From assembly GCA_014529385.2 (NCBI GenBank), contig CM043946.1:40121558-40185557 (forward strand): 64,000 bases of DNA, in the 5' to 3' direction. The notes beneath the pieces were generated by a model. That model was not told the DNA's origin and did no database searches. It saw only the letters and a list, made by a program, of their open reading frames with translations. The stretch comes from Adiantum capillus-veneris (lineage: Eukaryota > Streptophyta > Polypodiopsida > Polypodiales > Pteridaceae). A program made the position numbers and the translations under genes. Of this stretch, positions 53,990 through 64,000 are shown piece after piece (positions within the stretch are counted from its first letter, which is position 1; each line of letters opens with the position of its first letter).

Positions 53990-55183
53990 TTCTAAAAGGG
54001 ACGACAGATAGGTAGGTTAGGGGTCTGGATTGTGTTTTGAGTTTGTTTTCTAGAAGTTTTAATTTTTTCACACTCACATGCCTCCTCGAGGTATAGTGCC
54101 TTGTTGTTTGATATTGTTATGTAGGACTTTTATGGATTTCCATCCACATGGTTGAGGACATCTGCTTCGATGAAATGAGCAACTCCATACCTCCAGGTGT
54201 ACTACTTTCCATGATTCATGCTGGTGGATATGTATAATTGCTAATTGTGGTTTTTTATGATTTGTTTGAGTGCAATAGTTATGTTTGTTATCTGCCATTA
54301 CAGATGTATAAATTTGTCTTTGCTTAAGTTGATTGAAATAGAGTTTAATCTTATAGATGAGCCTTGAGATTAGGAGACCGTGACTTTAGGTTAAGTTATT
54401 TACTTGACCACTAGTTCTAATTGATAAAATTATCTGAGTGTTTGAGACCTTAGGAATGTTTTATGCATAGAGAAGCTTGCTCACTTAAACAACAAAAGAC
54501 AGTAGTGAGAATACCAAGGAAATGGAAGCAAAAAAAATAAGTGCCACAAATGAAAAATCGTATGTTGGAAGAGAAATCTTGACTTGATTTGGTACTTCAC
54601 TCACATGTATTGTCTATGGTACTAGAGCTCTAGAGGTTCCCAGTGTGGGGGCTTTTCATTCATAAGCAAAAAGCCTTGGACATACAAAATAAGCACACAC
54701 GTCAAATGGTTGTGAAGCAAAGTAAAAGAAAAAAAAAAGACATTTAAAAGACTTCCATCAAGCTTACAATTAAAATTTCAAGCTTTTATTTGGAGTTGTG
54801 GGAGCTAGTTGGCTAATCAAAGCTGAAAAGCACAATTAGGGAATTTTGCATTTAGATAATCTTCTTAGCTTAGCTAGTACTAGAGTAGTTGTTTTAACCT
54901 TAGTCATAGCTAACTAATTAATAAACTCACTCATAAGCCCAAAACTCTTGATTAATTAATTTCATCAAAGTGCAATTTATTTGTCCTTAATGTCACTCTA
55001 GCATTTCATAAATCTTGCATTTACTCATTTCCACATGTACTTTACATTCCTCTCATGATTTATTGCCATATAATTCTGCTTGCATAAAACAGTGACTTTG
55101 CCTTGCAGATTCAAATCTAGATGCTCTACAACATGGACAAAACGGGCTTTCTCTCACTAGCTTCTGAGGGCGGAATCTACATC
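53990..55183 (+). other. Element B 3' non-coding tail
   Basis: About 1.2 kb without coding signal. The block at 54580-54700 (TGGTACTAGAGCTCTAGAGG and on) is shared with element A at 10300-10400. The end (CGGAATCTACATCAGGAAGG) is shared by A, B and C. Confidence 0.65.
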
Positions 55184-55196
55184 AGGAAGGGGGGCA

Positions 55197-55732
55197 TGTT
55201 ACTACCAAGCGATCACCACCACCAAGCGACCACCTTTTAGCCATGGGCCGACGGGCTTGTCGGACTCACTAGTAGTGTTTTATGTTATTGGCCGGGCTTG
55301 TCAGTCAGGTAGGAATGGTTAAGAGTGACCACCGATGAGACGTGCACTCTAAAACTCGAACCTATAATGTTTGGGCGTTACCACCAAGTGATCACCAGCA
55401 CCAAGTGACCACCACCACCAAGCGACTACCTTTTATGTAGCCATGGGCCGGGCTTGTCGAATCCGCTAGTAGTGTATTATGTTATTGACTGAGCTTGTCG
55501 ATCAGGTAGGAATGGTTAAGAGTGATCGCCAATGAGAGGCGGACTCTAAAACTGGAACCTATAACGTTTGGGTAAGATTGGCTAAGTGTGGGCGCCCAAA
55601 TGTGAATGGACAAGCCATATAAAAGTCAATCTAACCTAAAATACCTTAGTCTCTCGTTTGTGCAATGCGAGAAGAGTGCTCTTGCTCCATCTCCTTCTTC
55701 GTCTCCTTTGTGTACTAGTGTGTGTGTGTGTC

Positions 55733-55821
<89 letters not shown>

Positions 55822-56048
55822 ATTGTGGCAGCACGACAACGGTTAGGCGATTGAGTGCGGTGCTGCAGTGGATCCTTCTTCTTCGCGGTGAGGAATCCTC
55901 CAAGATAGCAAGCATAGAGCGGTGAGTGACACACTATCGTCATCTTTGAGCTTACTAGTTTAGGCTAGTTGCGTGCTTGGAGCCATTTGTGGTTCGTACA
56001 CAGTGTTAGGCAAGGCCCTTGCTTCGATACATGCGGCAAATGCCCACA
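55197..56048 (+). repeat. Element B 3' LTR
   Basis: 852 bp, starts TGTTACTACC, ends ATGCCCACA. Same internal duplication as the 5' LTR, TATAAAA at 55618-55624, and a longer GA microsatellite at 55736-55820. Followed by AAGAG and the resumed RT frame of element E. Confidence 0.92.
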
Positions 56049-56053
56049 AAGAG

Positions 56054-56670
56054 ATTCAGTACCTAGGTCATATTATCTCTCAAGATGGTATGCGTATGGA
56101 TCCATCAAAGCTAGAGGTAATAAAAGCATGGCCTAATCCAAGGAATCTACATGAGCTAAGAAGCTTTATTGGTATGTGCGCATACTATAGACGCTTCATA
56201 GCTAAGTTATCTCAAATAGCAGGGCCACTACATGATTTAACTAGAAGAACGTCAAGTATGTATGGACTACTAAGGAGAAAAATGCTTTTGATAAGCTCAA
56301 GGAGAAGCTTACTTTCCAACCAGTCCTCATGCTTCGAATCTCTCAAAGCCATTTGAGGTCCAATGTGATGCTTGTGGTGATTGCCTTGGAGCAGTTTTGC
56401 TTCAAGAAGGGCATGCCATAGCATATGAGAGCCGAAGGCTCAATACGGATGAACGAGTCTTGGGCATTTATGAGAAAGAGATTTTAGTTGTTCTACATGC
56501 CCTAGACACATGGAAGCACTACTTATTGGGGACTCCATTTATTCTACAAACTGACCACCAAAGTCTCAAGTATTTCATGACGCAAACCAAGCTTTCCGAC
56601 AAACAAATGAGGTGGGCAAATTTTCTTTTGCAATTTAATTTCCATACTTTCACGACAACCAAAAGTTAAT
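56054..56670 (+). pseudogene. Element E RT end and RNase H
   Basis: Resumes with the RT thumb region (YLGHIISQDGMRMDPSKLEV, LRSFIGMCAYYRRFI). A frameshift near 56255 follows, then RNase H (CDACGDCLGAVLLQEGHAI, EKEILVVLHALDTWKHYLLG, TDHQSLKYF). It ends LLQFNFHTF before another break. Confidence 0.9.
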
Positions 56671-56673
56671 GCG

Positions 56674-58142
56674 GTGTCTATAGCTACTCACAATGATCTA
56701 TCCTCTATGATAGATGAGTATGCTACTGACCTTGACTTTAGAGACATAATGTCATCACTTGCTTGGGGAAGAAAGAGGAACCATTCACCTTGCAGAATGG
56801 TTATCTTCTGCAGGGCAATAGGCTATGTGTTACCCATTCCCTTTGTGAGAAAGTTATGTATGAACCCCATGCTCCTCCCTATGCGGGGCATAGAGGTATT
56901 CAACCTACTCTTCGAGGAGTAGAGACGCATTTCTATTGGCCTACCATGAAAGTGGACATACAAGAGTATGTTTCAAAATGTGTAGTATGCCAAAAGACCA
57001 AGTACGATAGAGGGAAGCAACCTGGATTAATCCAGTCATTGCATAGCCCAAATTCACCATGGGAGAGTATATCCATGGATTTCATCTTTGGATTACCCAA
57101 GTCTATCCATGGAAATACAGGAATATGGACAATAGTCGACAGGTTTAGCAAGCAAGCACACTTTATTCCTGTCAAAAAGACTATTAAGGCACACCAAATG
57201 GCACCTCTCTTCATATCTCAAATTTTCAAGCACCATGGATTACCAACATCCATCATGTCAGATAGAGATCCTAGAATGACCACTAACTTCTGGAAAGGTC
57301 TTTTTGAAAATCTAGGAACAAGATTGAATTTCTCTTTGGCCTATCACCCACAAACAAATGGCCAAAGTGAGATTGTCAATCTTACAATACTCGATCTACT
57401 CAAGACTTATGTTACCGAAGTAGATGAACTCTCACAATGGGAAAAGTACTTACCTCTTGTAGAGTATGCCTAAAATAATACTGTATATACTTCCATGGGA
57501 AAATAAGTTTTTGAGATCATTGAGGGAAGACCAAAAAGTCCCTTGCTACTCAAATTACATGGGCAGATCTTCGCTACTGATGAGTATAGCCGTGACGTAC
57601 AAGAATCTTTTCAAAAGATTAAGGAGGCTATATCCATCTCTCAACAAAGACAAAAAGTTGCTTTTGACAAGCACAGAAGGTCCTTAATGTTCAAAGAAAG
57701 TGGTTGGGTCTTACTTAAGTTTCCTAAGGCTCGATTAAGGCAAACGACGAGCAAAAATCCTATGGGCCATCAAAAGTATTGTGCTAAGCTAGCAAAAAGA
57801 TACTATGGTCCCTTACAAATCTTGAAGCCCATCCATGAGACGGATTACCAACTCAAGTTGTCCAACCATTGGCTCATACATAATGCCTTTCATGTGAGCG
57901 TACTTAAGCCCTACAAAGGAGAGCCACCAAGTGAACCGATTATCGAAGACCCTCCTGAAGTTGAAGACCAAGAAGAGGTGCTACAACCCGAAGCTATTCT
58001 TTGGCATGAAGGCAAGGTATTACGACATGGTAAGATTATCCGACGGTATCTTATTAAGTTGAAAAATTATCCTTTTGAAGATGCTAGATGGATGCAAGGA
58101 ATACAGCTTAAGGATAGTATGAACCTTGTCAATACAGCTTAA
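56674..58142 (+). pseudogene. Element E integrase with C-terminal chromodomain
   Basis: Zinc-binding region near 56880-57010 (GHRGIQPTL, CVVCQKTKYDR). Core with SMDFIFGLPKS (first Asp), SDRDPRM (second Asp) and TNGQSEIVN (Glu), all present. Stop near 57472. Frame resumes at 57543 with RYYGPLQILKPI (GPY/F) and HNAFHVSVLKPY. About 57985-58115 encodes a chromodomain-like end (PEAILWHEGKVLRHGKIIRR, then LIKLKNYPFEDARW). Chromodomains steer integration toward certain chromatin. A 29-bp duplication (CAGCTTAAGGATAGTATGAA unit) spans the terminal stop near 58110-58165. Confidence 0.92.
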
Positions 58143-58554
58143 GGATAGTATGAACCTTGTCAATGCTTGCAATGTTACATTAGAGTAAGCAAATGCACAA
58201 ATTTCTTTTAAATGACCCATGTTTTTGTCTTATAAGACTAGTTCTTTTTTTATTATTATTTGTGCACAAATTTAAATCGTATGCATGCTTAGACTCATGT
58301 TTGTGATGACGACGTCTCTCAAACACCAAGTCGAATTTTTCACTCTACTTTGGGAGAATGAAATGGACTAAAGAGTAGAAATTCTTGCAGCAGCTACGTC
58401 TCCCAAGCACCAAATGGATTAGTCATCCATCTTGGAAAGATGTCGTAGGGTAAAAAAGGGATCCTCTCCCCGCTAAGTAAGATTGACTAATGACTAAGGA
58501 TTTATCTCTTCTACCTCATAGTCGAGGACGACTATGATTTCAAGAGAGAGGTAA
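58143..58554 (+). other. Element E 3' untranslated part and polypurine tract
   Basis: AT-rich tail. The purine run AAGAGAGAGGTAA immediately before 58555 is the probable polypurine tract. Confidence 0.7.
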
Positions 58555-59411
58555 TGTCATAAAATATAATATCTAACCAACCCAAATGATTTCCTCATAT
58601 TAAATTGATCATTTAATGTGGGAGAATAAACGAGAACAAGGGTTAAGATATAGACATGTGCTTATAGATCTATCTCAACACGGAGCCAATGGTAAAGGTG
58701 CCCAAATGAGAGATGGTCTATCAAAGAGCAAGGCTAACCAATGGAGCATAAGACCTTAGGGTTAGCTTTATTAAAGACCTCCAATAGTTAGTGTAAAAGT
58801 CCTTTGACATTAGGTAAGCTAGGGATGAGCTTGAGGTGGGAACCCGGCCCAAGCTTGAGGTGCTTGACGTGGGAATCCTGCCCAAGCCTAAGGTGCTTGA
58901 GATTGTTGAGGTGCTTGATGATTGAGATGCTTGACATGCTTGAGATGCTTGACATGCTTGAGATGCTAGGGCTGTACTTGAGGTGAGAACCCAACCCAAG
59001 CTTGAAGTGCTTAAGGGCCAAACTTGTGGTGGAAAGTGGGCCTAAGCTTGAGGGGCTTGAGGTGTCAAAAGTCAAGATTCAATCCCTACAAGGAGGGGGC
59101 GAGCCCTACAAGAGGGGGGATGAGAGAGAACACCCACACACTCACACAAGGCATACTTGGTACAAAGAAAGCATAAGGGACACTTGTCAAGTTCCTCCTC
59201 ATGTTGCCCTCATGGTGTGCCTGAAGCCTATTGGTTGGCCACCTAAGGGGTCCAGTGATAATTTAGAAGATTTAATTAATTATCTTTGCATTTATCAAGT
59301 CCTCTCTCTCAAAGGGGAAAGGGGGACACCTATCCCAAGGCTACCCTTGTTGCTTGTAATGCCACTTGCTTGTGATTGGCTAGGACTGGAGGGGTCTTAT
59401 GAGCTTTAAGC

Positions 59412-59412
<1 letters not shown>
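58555..59412 (+). repeat. Element E 3' LTR, truncated
   Basis: Aligns with the first ~770 bp of the 5' LTR, then stops at CATGAG where the 5' LTR continues CAACAAGG. From that point the sequence is GA repeat and then LTR sequence of element D. The short-repeat array (58830-59070) differs in unit number from that of the 5' LTR. Confidence 0.9.
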
Positions 59413-59481
<69 letters not shown>

Positions 59482-59711
59482 ATTGTGATGGAGGCACGAC
59501 GGCGGCAAGGCGGTTGAGCGCGGCGTAGCGGCGGTTCCTTCTTCTTCGTGGCGAGGAATCCTTCAGGATAGCACCCGTAGAGCGGTGAGTGACACACCAT
59601 CGCCATCTTTGAGCTACTAGTTTAGGCTAGTTACGTACTTGGAGCCATTTGTGGCTCGCACACAGTGTATCGGCAAGTCCCTTGAATTGACACGTGCGAT
59701 AGACGCGCACA
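59413..59711 (+). repeat. Element D 5' LTR, downstream part only
   Basis: GA repeat 59413-59480 followed by CATTGTGATGG and the conserved LTR end (GAGCCATTTGTGGCTCGCAC; ends GACGCGCACA). Like the B 3' LTR, it lacks the TGATCGAG that follows the GA tract in A and the B 5' LTR. Confidence 0.88.
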
Positions 59712-59715
59712 TTTT

Positions 59716-59733
59716 TGGTGCCGTTGCCGGGGA
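59716..59733 (+). promoter_or_regulatory. Element D primer-binding site (tRNA-Asp type)
   Basis: TGGTGCCGTTGCCGGGGA, one mismatch to the tRNA-Asp complement. Confidence 0.88.
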
Positions 59734-60483
59734 AATGCCATACACTAAGCTTGAATGACACTTTGTGCTGCTTTGTGGTGCAATTTCAATTGTAGAAAAG
59801 GTAGAGAAGGAAGGTCTGTGTGTTGAAAAAGAGTTTGTTTTGCTGCTGTGTATTGTTTGTTAATAAGGAATTGAAAGGCTCTTGAAAGGTACTGTGGTTT
59901 GTTTGTTAATAAGGTACTTTGTTTTCTCTGTGATAAGGTGTTAGTATTAAGGTTGTAGATCCATAATGTTAGTTCTGTGTAAAGTACAGTAAGTAGTTCT
60001 GTTAGCTAGTGAGTTGCTATAGTAGTGTGTTAGTGTGTAACAGTAGCTGTATTAGTGGTAAGTAGGTAGGTTCGGTGTGTGTGTGCTCGCACGCATAGGG
60101 CGGCCGCGGCGAACTTATCCAAAAAAATAATAATAATAAAAAAATATATTTTTAAAGGTAGGAACAAGATCGCAAATATCCCCCAGACCCAACTCACGCT
60201 CAGGCTCATGCCTCAGCTGCCCTTTAAAATTACGTATTTTAACCTTGCACGTAGCTAAAAATCAACCTTTTTGAGGACCAACGGAGCTTCAGGTGACCGA
60301 ACGTTGTGCTGTAAAGTACACCACGACCCTCTGAGTGATACGCTTGTTTCGAGCTATCACACACTTTAATAAAAAAATTGATCATAAAAAAAACATTAAA
60401 AAACGAGTGAAAACGGACGCCTAAAAAAGTAAGCGGTTAACCTTCGAGGGTATTGGCTGACGCTTGTAGGGTGCCAAAGGCAC
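59734..60483 (+). other. Element D leader with hairpin variant
   Basis: About 750 bp. The hairpin at 60342-60354 reads GCTTGTTTCGAGC: two bases differ from B and C, yet all five pairs remain possible. Gag starts at ATG 60484 (MHLRSGRVLETE). Confidence 0.65.
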
Positions 60484-63136
60484 ATGCATTTGCGCTCTGG
60501 TCGTGTGCTAGAGACCGAGCAACTAGAGAGCGTTTCAACTTACGCGAGTTCTCAATATCCACCTACCTTAGGTTCCGAGCCCTTGGGGGGGAACCAAGGT
60601 AGTACAAACCAAGACCCAAACATAGCGGCTAGTGACTCTTCCTCTGACTATGACATCATGGAGGGTTTTCCAATGCCTAATCCCAATAGCTCAAGCCAAG
60701 ACATGCATGCCATGCGCCTACAGTCCGGGCCGAGCGTGCTTAGCCGTTTGAAGGAAACCTTTAGTAGAGCCACTCACTCCGAACATGGAGCTAATGATGT
60801 AAAGGAGGGGGCTGGGGAAGTAAATTCACCATTCCTGACCAAGGTAGACCCTATGCCCTTAGAGAGTGTGCACGTAAATACTTCATTCACTGCACCCCCT
60901 GACTCTTTAGAGCTATTTCCCTCCGAGGTCATATTACCTGATGGTAGAAGCCTTGCCAAAGTGCAAGAGGTTGAGCGATATATCATTGCGGCTAGGGAAA
61001 AGGGAATCCAGAGCTTACACAAGGCGGAGCAACGAAGAGAGTTAAAAGCGAAAGCCCCTATGTCAATATCCTTGCTAGGAGAGCAATCAAGTGCTCCTGA
61101 CTTAGCAACCGCTAAGAGCCAACCCCTAGAAAGCAACTATGCATCTAGCTCAAAGGACACCCCTAGCACCTCAATCCTAGATGGAGCGTTCTTAAATGAG
61201 AACTGGGAGTACGAACTACAAACGGAGACTCTAACTGACCTATACACAGGTCACAGATATCACGTGGGTTGGTTAGATATCCTAATTTCCACAACGGATG
61301 CTACTAGTGTGGAGGATCAACAACAAAGAGTTTGTGAGGTTATCCATAGGGTTATTGACTTAGAGAGACAGAACAAGGGGATCCACATGCCTGCAACGGC
61401 TCTCATGAACGTGGAACCCAAGGGCTTCGTATGCGCCAAGCCCAATGCCAATACCTACTCCACATGTAGTCTCTGGAGCACCTTCATCCACGGTGCCTGC
61501 TCACTTAGGTGACTTGGCAACGTTTGCTCAAGCTATTGATCGATCTATTGTTGAGAATATGTGTAACACGCCCGATAGAGAGCCTAGAAGTAAGGTTGTA
61601 CAAATAGCCAAGCTCACACAAAAATTTAGTGGAGACGGGGATGTGAGAAAGCATATCGAAGTGTTTGAACAAATATGCGATTCTCTAGGAGAACACAATG
61701 ACCTGCATAAGAGTAATGCTTTAAGCCTAACCTTAAGTGGAAAGGCTGGGGATTGGTATAGAACCCTAAGGGTGGAAGAAAAAATGATTTACCCTACTCT
61801 TAGGAGACTGTTCTTGAAAGAATACATACAAGAGGGAGTGCTTTGTGGTGTAGTCTCTCAGCTCCAGAAAGCCCAACGAGAGGAAGGAGAGTCGGTGAGA
61901 GACTTTATTAGTCGCTTGAAGCATTTGAATTCTCGTTGTAATCCAAATGAGCACTTCAATAATAATCAATTGCTTGATAGATTCATTAGGGTATTACGAC
62001 ATGAGGATATCTACAATGGCCTAGTCATTAGAGGTATCACCACCTGGGAAGCAGTCACCACCAATGCGATCCAATTGGAGGATAATTTAATGATCCAAGG
62101 AGAAAAAGTGTCTGTTGAGCCTAAATCTATTAGCTCGCAAGCATCGAGGCATCATCCAATGACCCTAAAGCCTATTGCTAAGGAGCCAAAGATATCTGAG
62201 ATGGCTTTAGCAGATCTCACCAAGGCTATTCAAGAGAGTCTTAGAGACAATCGTGCTTTGCAAAACAATCATATGTATCCAAGAAGGGAGCAACAATGGT
62301 GCTCAATATGCTATGGACCGCATAGTACCAGTGAATGCCCTACTTTTAGAGTAAAATTCAATGGGACTACAATGCCTGTGGGAGGTATGGTCATCAAGCT
62401 AAGGATTGCATAGTATTTAAGCGCACAATGGCCAATAGACCAACGTTAGCATGGACAGACACACCTCGATATGCTATGGACTGCATAGTACCAGTGAATG
62501 CCCTACTTTTAGAGTAAAATTCAATGGGACTGCAATGCCTGTGGGAGGTATGGTCATCAAACTAAGGATTGCATAGTATTTAAGCGCACGATGGCCAATA
62601 GACCAACGTTAGCATGGACAGACACACCTCGAGTGCCGGCATTGATGCCGGCCCCACCTCTTGAACAAATAGCACAACACATGGTCCCTAGGGCCCAAAA
62701 TGTTGTTCAAACAACACCCTTACCACCTCCGGTGCTAGGACCGCAACCACCACATCCAAGAATCACTTCTGTGAATCAAGTGGGTTGTTAGTCATCCAGT
62801 GCTTGTTTGGAAGGTTGTTAGGAAGATATAGAGTCTAATATTGCCTATGGGATGGATGCGCTTGAAGAAAGTCCACAATGCTACATGGAGGACTATTGGG
62901 GACAAGTCAAACCTGTCTATCAAGTAGCTGCTCTTGATGCAAGAGACCAAAATATCAATTACACTGCTAAGAGACCACCTCTTCAATGCTATGAGTGTGG
63001 AGGTCCACATCATGTGGCCGAATGTCCTATTAGGCTACAAAAGAACGCCACCCTAATGCAAACCAATCAAGCGAGTATGTCTACAATGCTGATACTCATG
63101 TGTAATCAATGTGGTATAGATCATTTGATTGCCTAG
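60484..63136 (+). pseudogene. Element D gag, frameshifted
   Basis: N-terminal acidic region (AASDSSSDYDIMEGFP) through the block LTDLYTGHRYHVGW (about 61230-61275). About 580 bp of the proline-rich region of C is absent near 61410, with a frame change. The gag core is then open (61445-62340; KFSGDGDVRKHIEVFE, LSGKAGDWYRTL). The first knuckle is CSICYGPHSTSEC. A 1-nt loss near 62370 destroys the second. The 163-bp duplication follows; the third knuckle (CYECGGPHHVAEC, near 62990) is intact and the fourth (CNQCGIDHLIA) ends at a TAG. Confidence 0.88.
62306..62631 (+). repeat. 163-bp tandem duplication in element D gag
   Basis: Two near-identical copies, 62306-62468 and 62469-62631, covering the second zinc-knuckle region. 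163 is not a multiple of three, so the frame differs between copies. B and C have one copy. Confidence 0.92.
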
Positions 63137-63217
63137 TGTCCAAATAATCCAAATGCACCGAAGATCATGCCATTAAACTTGATTAAGGTTACTGAGTAGC
63201 CATCACAAAGTACACAT

Positions 63218-64000
63218 GTGGTACCAGTAAATGTACTCACACGATCGATGCTCCAAAAACAAAATTATATTCTTGAGGAAAGAGACACGGCATCAATTGC
63301 CCAATCTCAAAAAAAGAAGAAAACACGAAGGAAGAGATCGCAAAAAGCAGCGAAGTCAGACCCCAGTTCAAAGACTGACCCCGTATATATGAACGACGTT
63401 GAAGAGGATTTTGATTCAGGAGAAACCATGAAGACCAAAACGACCACTAAGATAGAAACCAACAAGGAAGATCTTCATGAGCCACAATGGCCATGATCCA
63501 AGAAGAAGATAGAAACTTATTCAAACCCTACAGAGGAGATCGAGCGAGTCAAGCAATTAAGGAGTTTGGTAGAAGATACCCAAAGGGATCTAGAACCAGC
63601 ACCTAGGCAGATCCAGATTACAAACACCGTGTTTCCTACGCAACAACAACCTCACCAAGTCCATAGACCCTTAGCCATACCTAGTGTCATCCAAGAAGAA
63701 AGTGACTTAAAGTCATGGGAAAGTGGGCGTACTCACTTCTTGATGGAAAGAATGTTTATAGAGGGACTACCTGATTTTATCAAAGAAATGGAGATCCCAT
63801 CTTCTCCACGTCAAGGGACTAAAGCCCAAAAGGTGCTGTTAAACATTGCCAAATTGATGGTTTCATGTCTTCAGAAGTTAGAACCACCATCATGTCCAAA
63901 TTGTATAAAGACCATGAGCTAGTCTCAGCTCTTCGAGCCTTCCTCAATGGAGAATTGAAGTTTGGGCTACCACAATTTGCACAGATGGATGGAGCTAGGG
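63218..64000 (+). pseudogene. Element D gag-pol linker and start of pol
   Basis: KKKKTRRKRSQKAAKSD and the acidic linker (VEEDFDSGETMKT) match B. Then the pol N-terminal part (LVEDTQRDLEPAPRQIQITN, HFLMERMF, LNIAKLMV) with stops, running to the window end before the first protease. Confidence 0.85.

Larger units (their letters stand above)
30454..56048 (+). mobile_element. Element B: Tat/Athila-like retrotransposon, split by element C
   Basis: LTRs at 30454-31281 and 55197-56048 with TG...CA ends. A perfect 5-bp target duplication AAGAG lies at 30449-30453 and 56049-56053, inside the RT gene of E. tRNA-Asp-type PBS, leader, internally deleted gag, first protease, RT, RNase H, integrase, second protease-like domain, ORF2 (split by C), ORF3, non-coding tail, polypurine tract at 55184-55196. 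Without C its length is about 12.2 kb. Several stops and frameshifts. Confidence 0.94.
26310..59412 (+). mobile_element. Element E: chromovirus (Ty3/gypsy with chromodomain), split by element B
   Basis: 5' LTR 26310-27455, PBS, gag, protease and first part of RT up to 30453; then a 25.6-kb insertion (element B); then the rest of RT, RNase H, integrase and a C-terminal chromodomain (56054-58142), polypurine tract and 3' LTR from 58555. The frame continues across the insertion once B and one copy of its 5-bp target duplication are set aside. The 3' LTR is cut short at 59412 by element D. The target duplication of E itself would be GGTTA (26305-26309), but its partner is lost. E is inserted in element F. 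Confidence 0.93.
59413..64000 (+). mobile_element. Element D: fourth Tat/Athila-like copy, 5' LTR truncated, runs off the window
   Basis: Begins inside the GA microsatellite of its 5' LTR (no U3 or TATA). It continues through LTR end, PBS, leader, gag and the start of pol, and exits at 64000. Closest to B and C in protein sequence. Frameshifts and a 163-bp duplication break gag. Confidence 0.92.

Noticed and set aside
1-64000. CRISPR arrays, bacterial operons, rRNA or tRNA genes
   Set aside because: None seen. The primer-binding sites match the tRNA-Asp 3' end only over 18 bases and are not tRNA genes; tandem repeats here are microsatellites or duplications without spacers.

Overview
This 64 kb window looks like nuclear DNA of a vascular plant with a large, retrotransposon-filled genome. 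The plant call rests on Ty3/gypsy elements of Tat/Athila type and of chromovirus type, primer-binding sites matching tRNA-Asp, a plant-type monoacylglycerol-lipase/caffeoylshikimate-esterase-like gene, and a broken brassinosteroid-receptor-type (BRI1/BRL) kinase. I cannot tell from sequence alone whether it is a fern, gymnosperm or angiosperm. Only one ordinary host gene looks intact: the minus-strand hydrolase at 16736-17707.

Layout. 1-2460: decayed Ty3/gypsy pol (element G). 2461-4771: LTR-like debris, microsatellites and a candidate 402-bp MITE. 4772-11727: 5'-truncated Tat/Athila-like element A with its 3' LTR. 12357-13110: BRI1-like kinase pseudogene. 13111-18540: low-copy DNA around the hydrolase gene. 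18853-26309: minus-strand Ty3/gypsy element F. 26310-59412: chromovirus E, inserted in F. Inside E sits B (30454-56048, target duplication AAGAG), and inside B sits C (40012-53359, target duplication TAGTT). So F, E, B and C form a four-level nest. 59413-64000: element D, a fourth member of the A/B/C family, fused to the E 3' LTR inside a GA microsatellite.

The A/B/C/D family has an unusual plan. In order it carries: LTR with an internal GA/GT microsatellite downstream of the TATA box; tRNA-Asp PBS; ~0.75-1 kb leader with a conserved small hairpin; gag with four zinc-knuckle-like motifs; a first retropepsin-like domain (DGG); RT, RNase H and integrase; a second retropepsin-like domain (DTG) after integrase; a segment of repeated W-x-P-K motifs; a small ORF overlapping its stop as TAATG; then a 140-aa 3' ORF whose ATG follows a splice-acceptor-like AG in three copies; polypurine tract; LTR. 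The post-integrase protease-like domain and the conserved 140-aa ORF are the best candidates for something not yet described. All copies carry stops or frameshifts, so none looks autonomous today.
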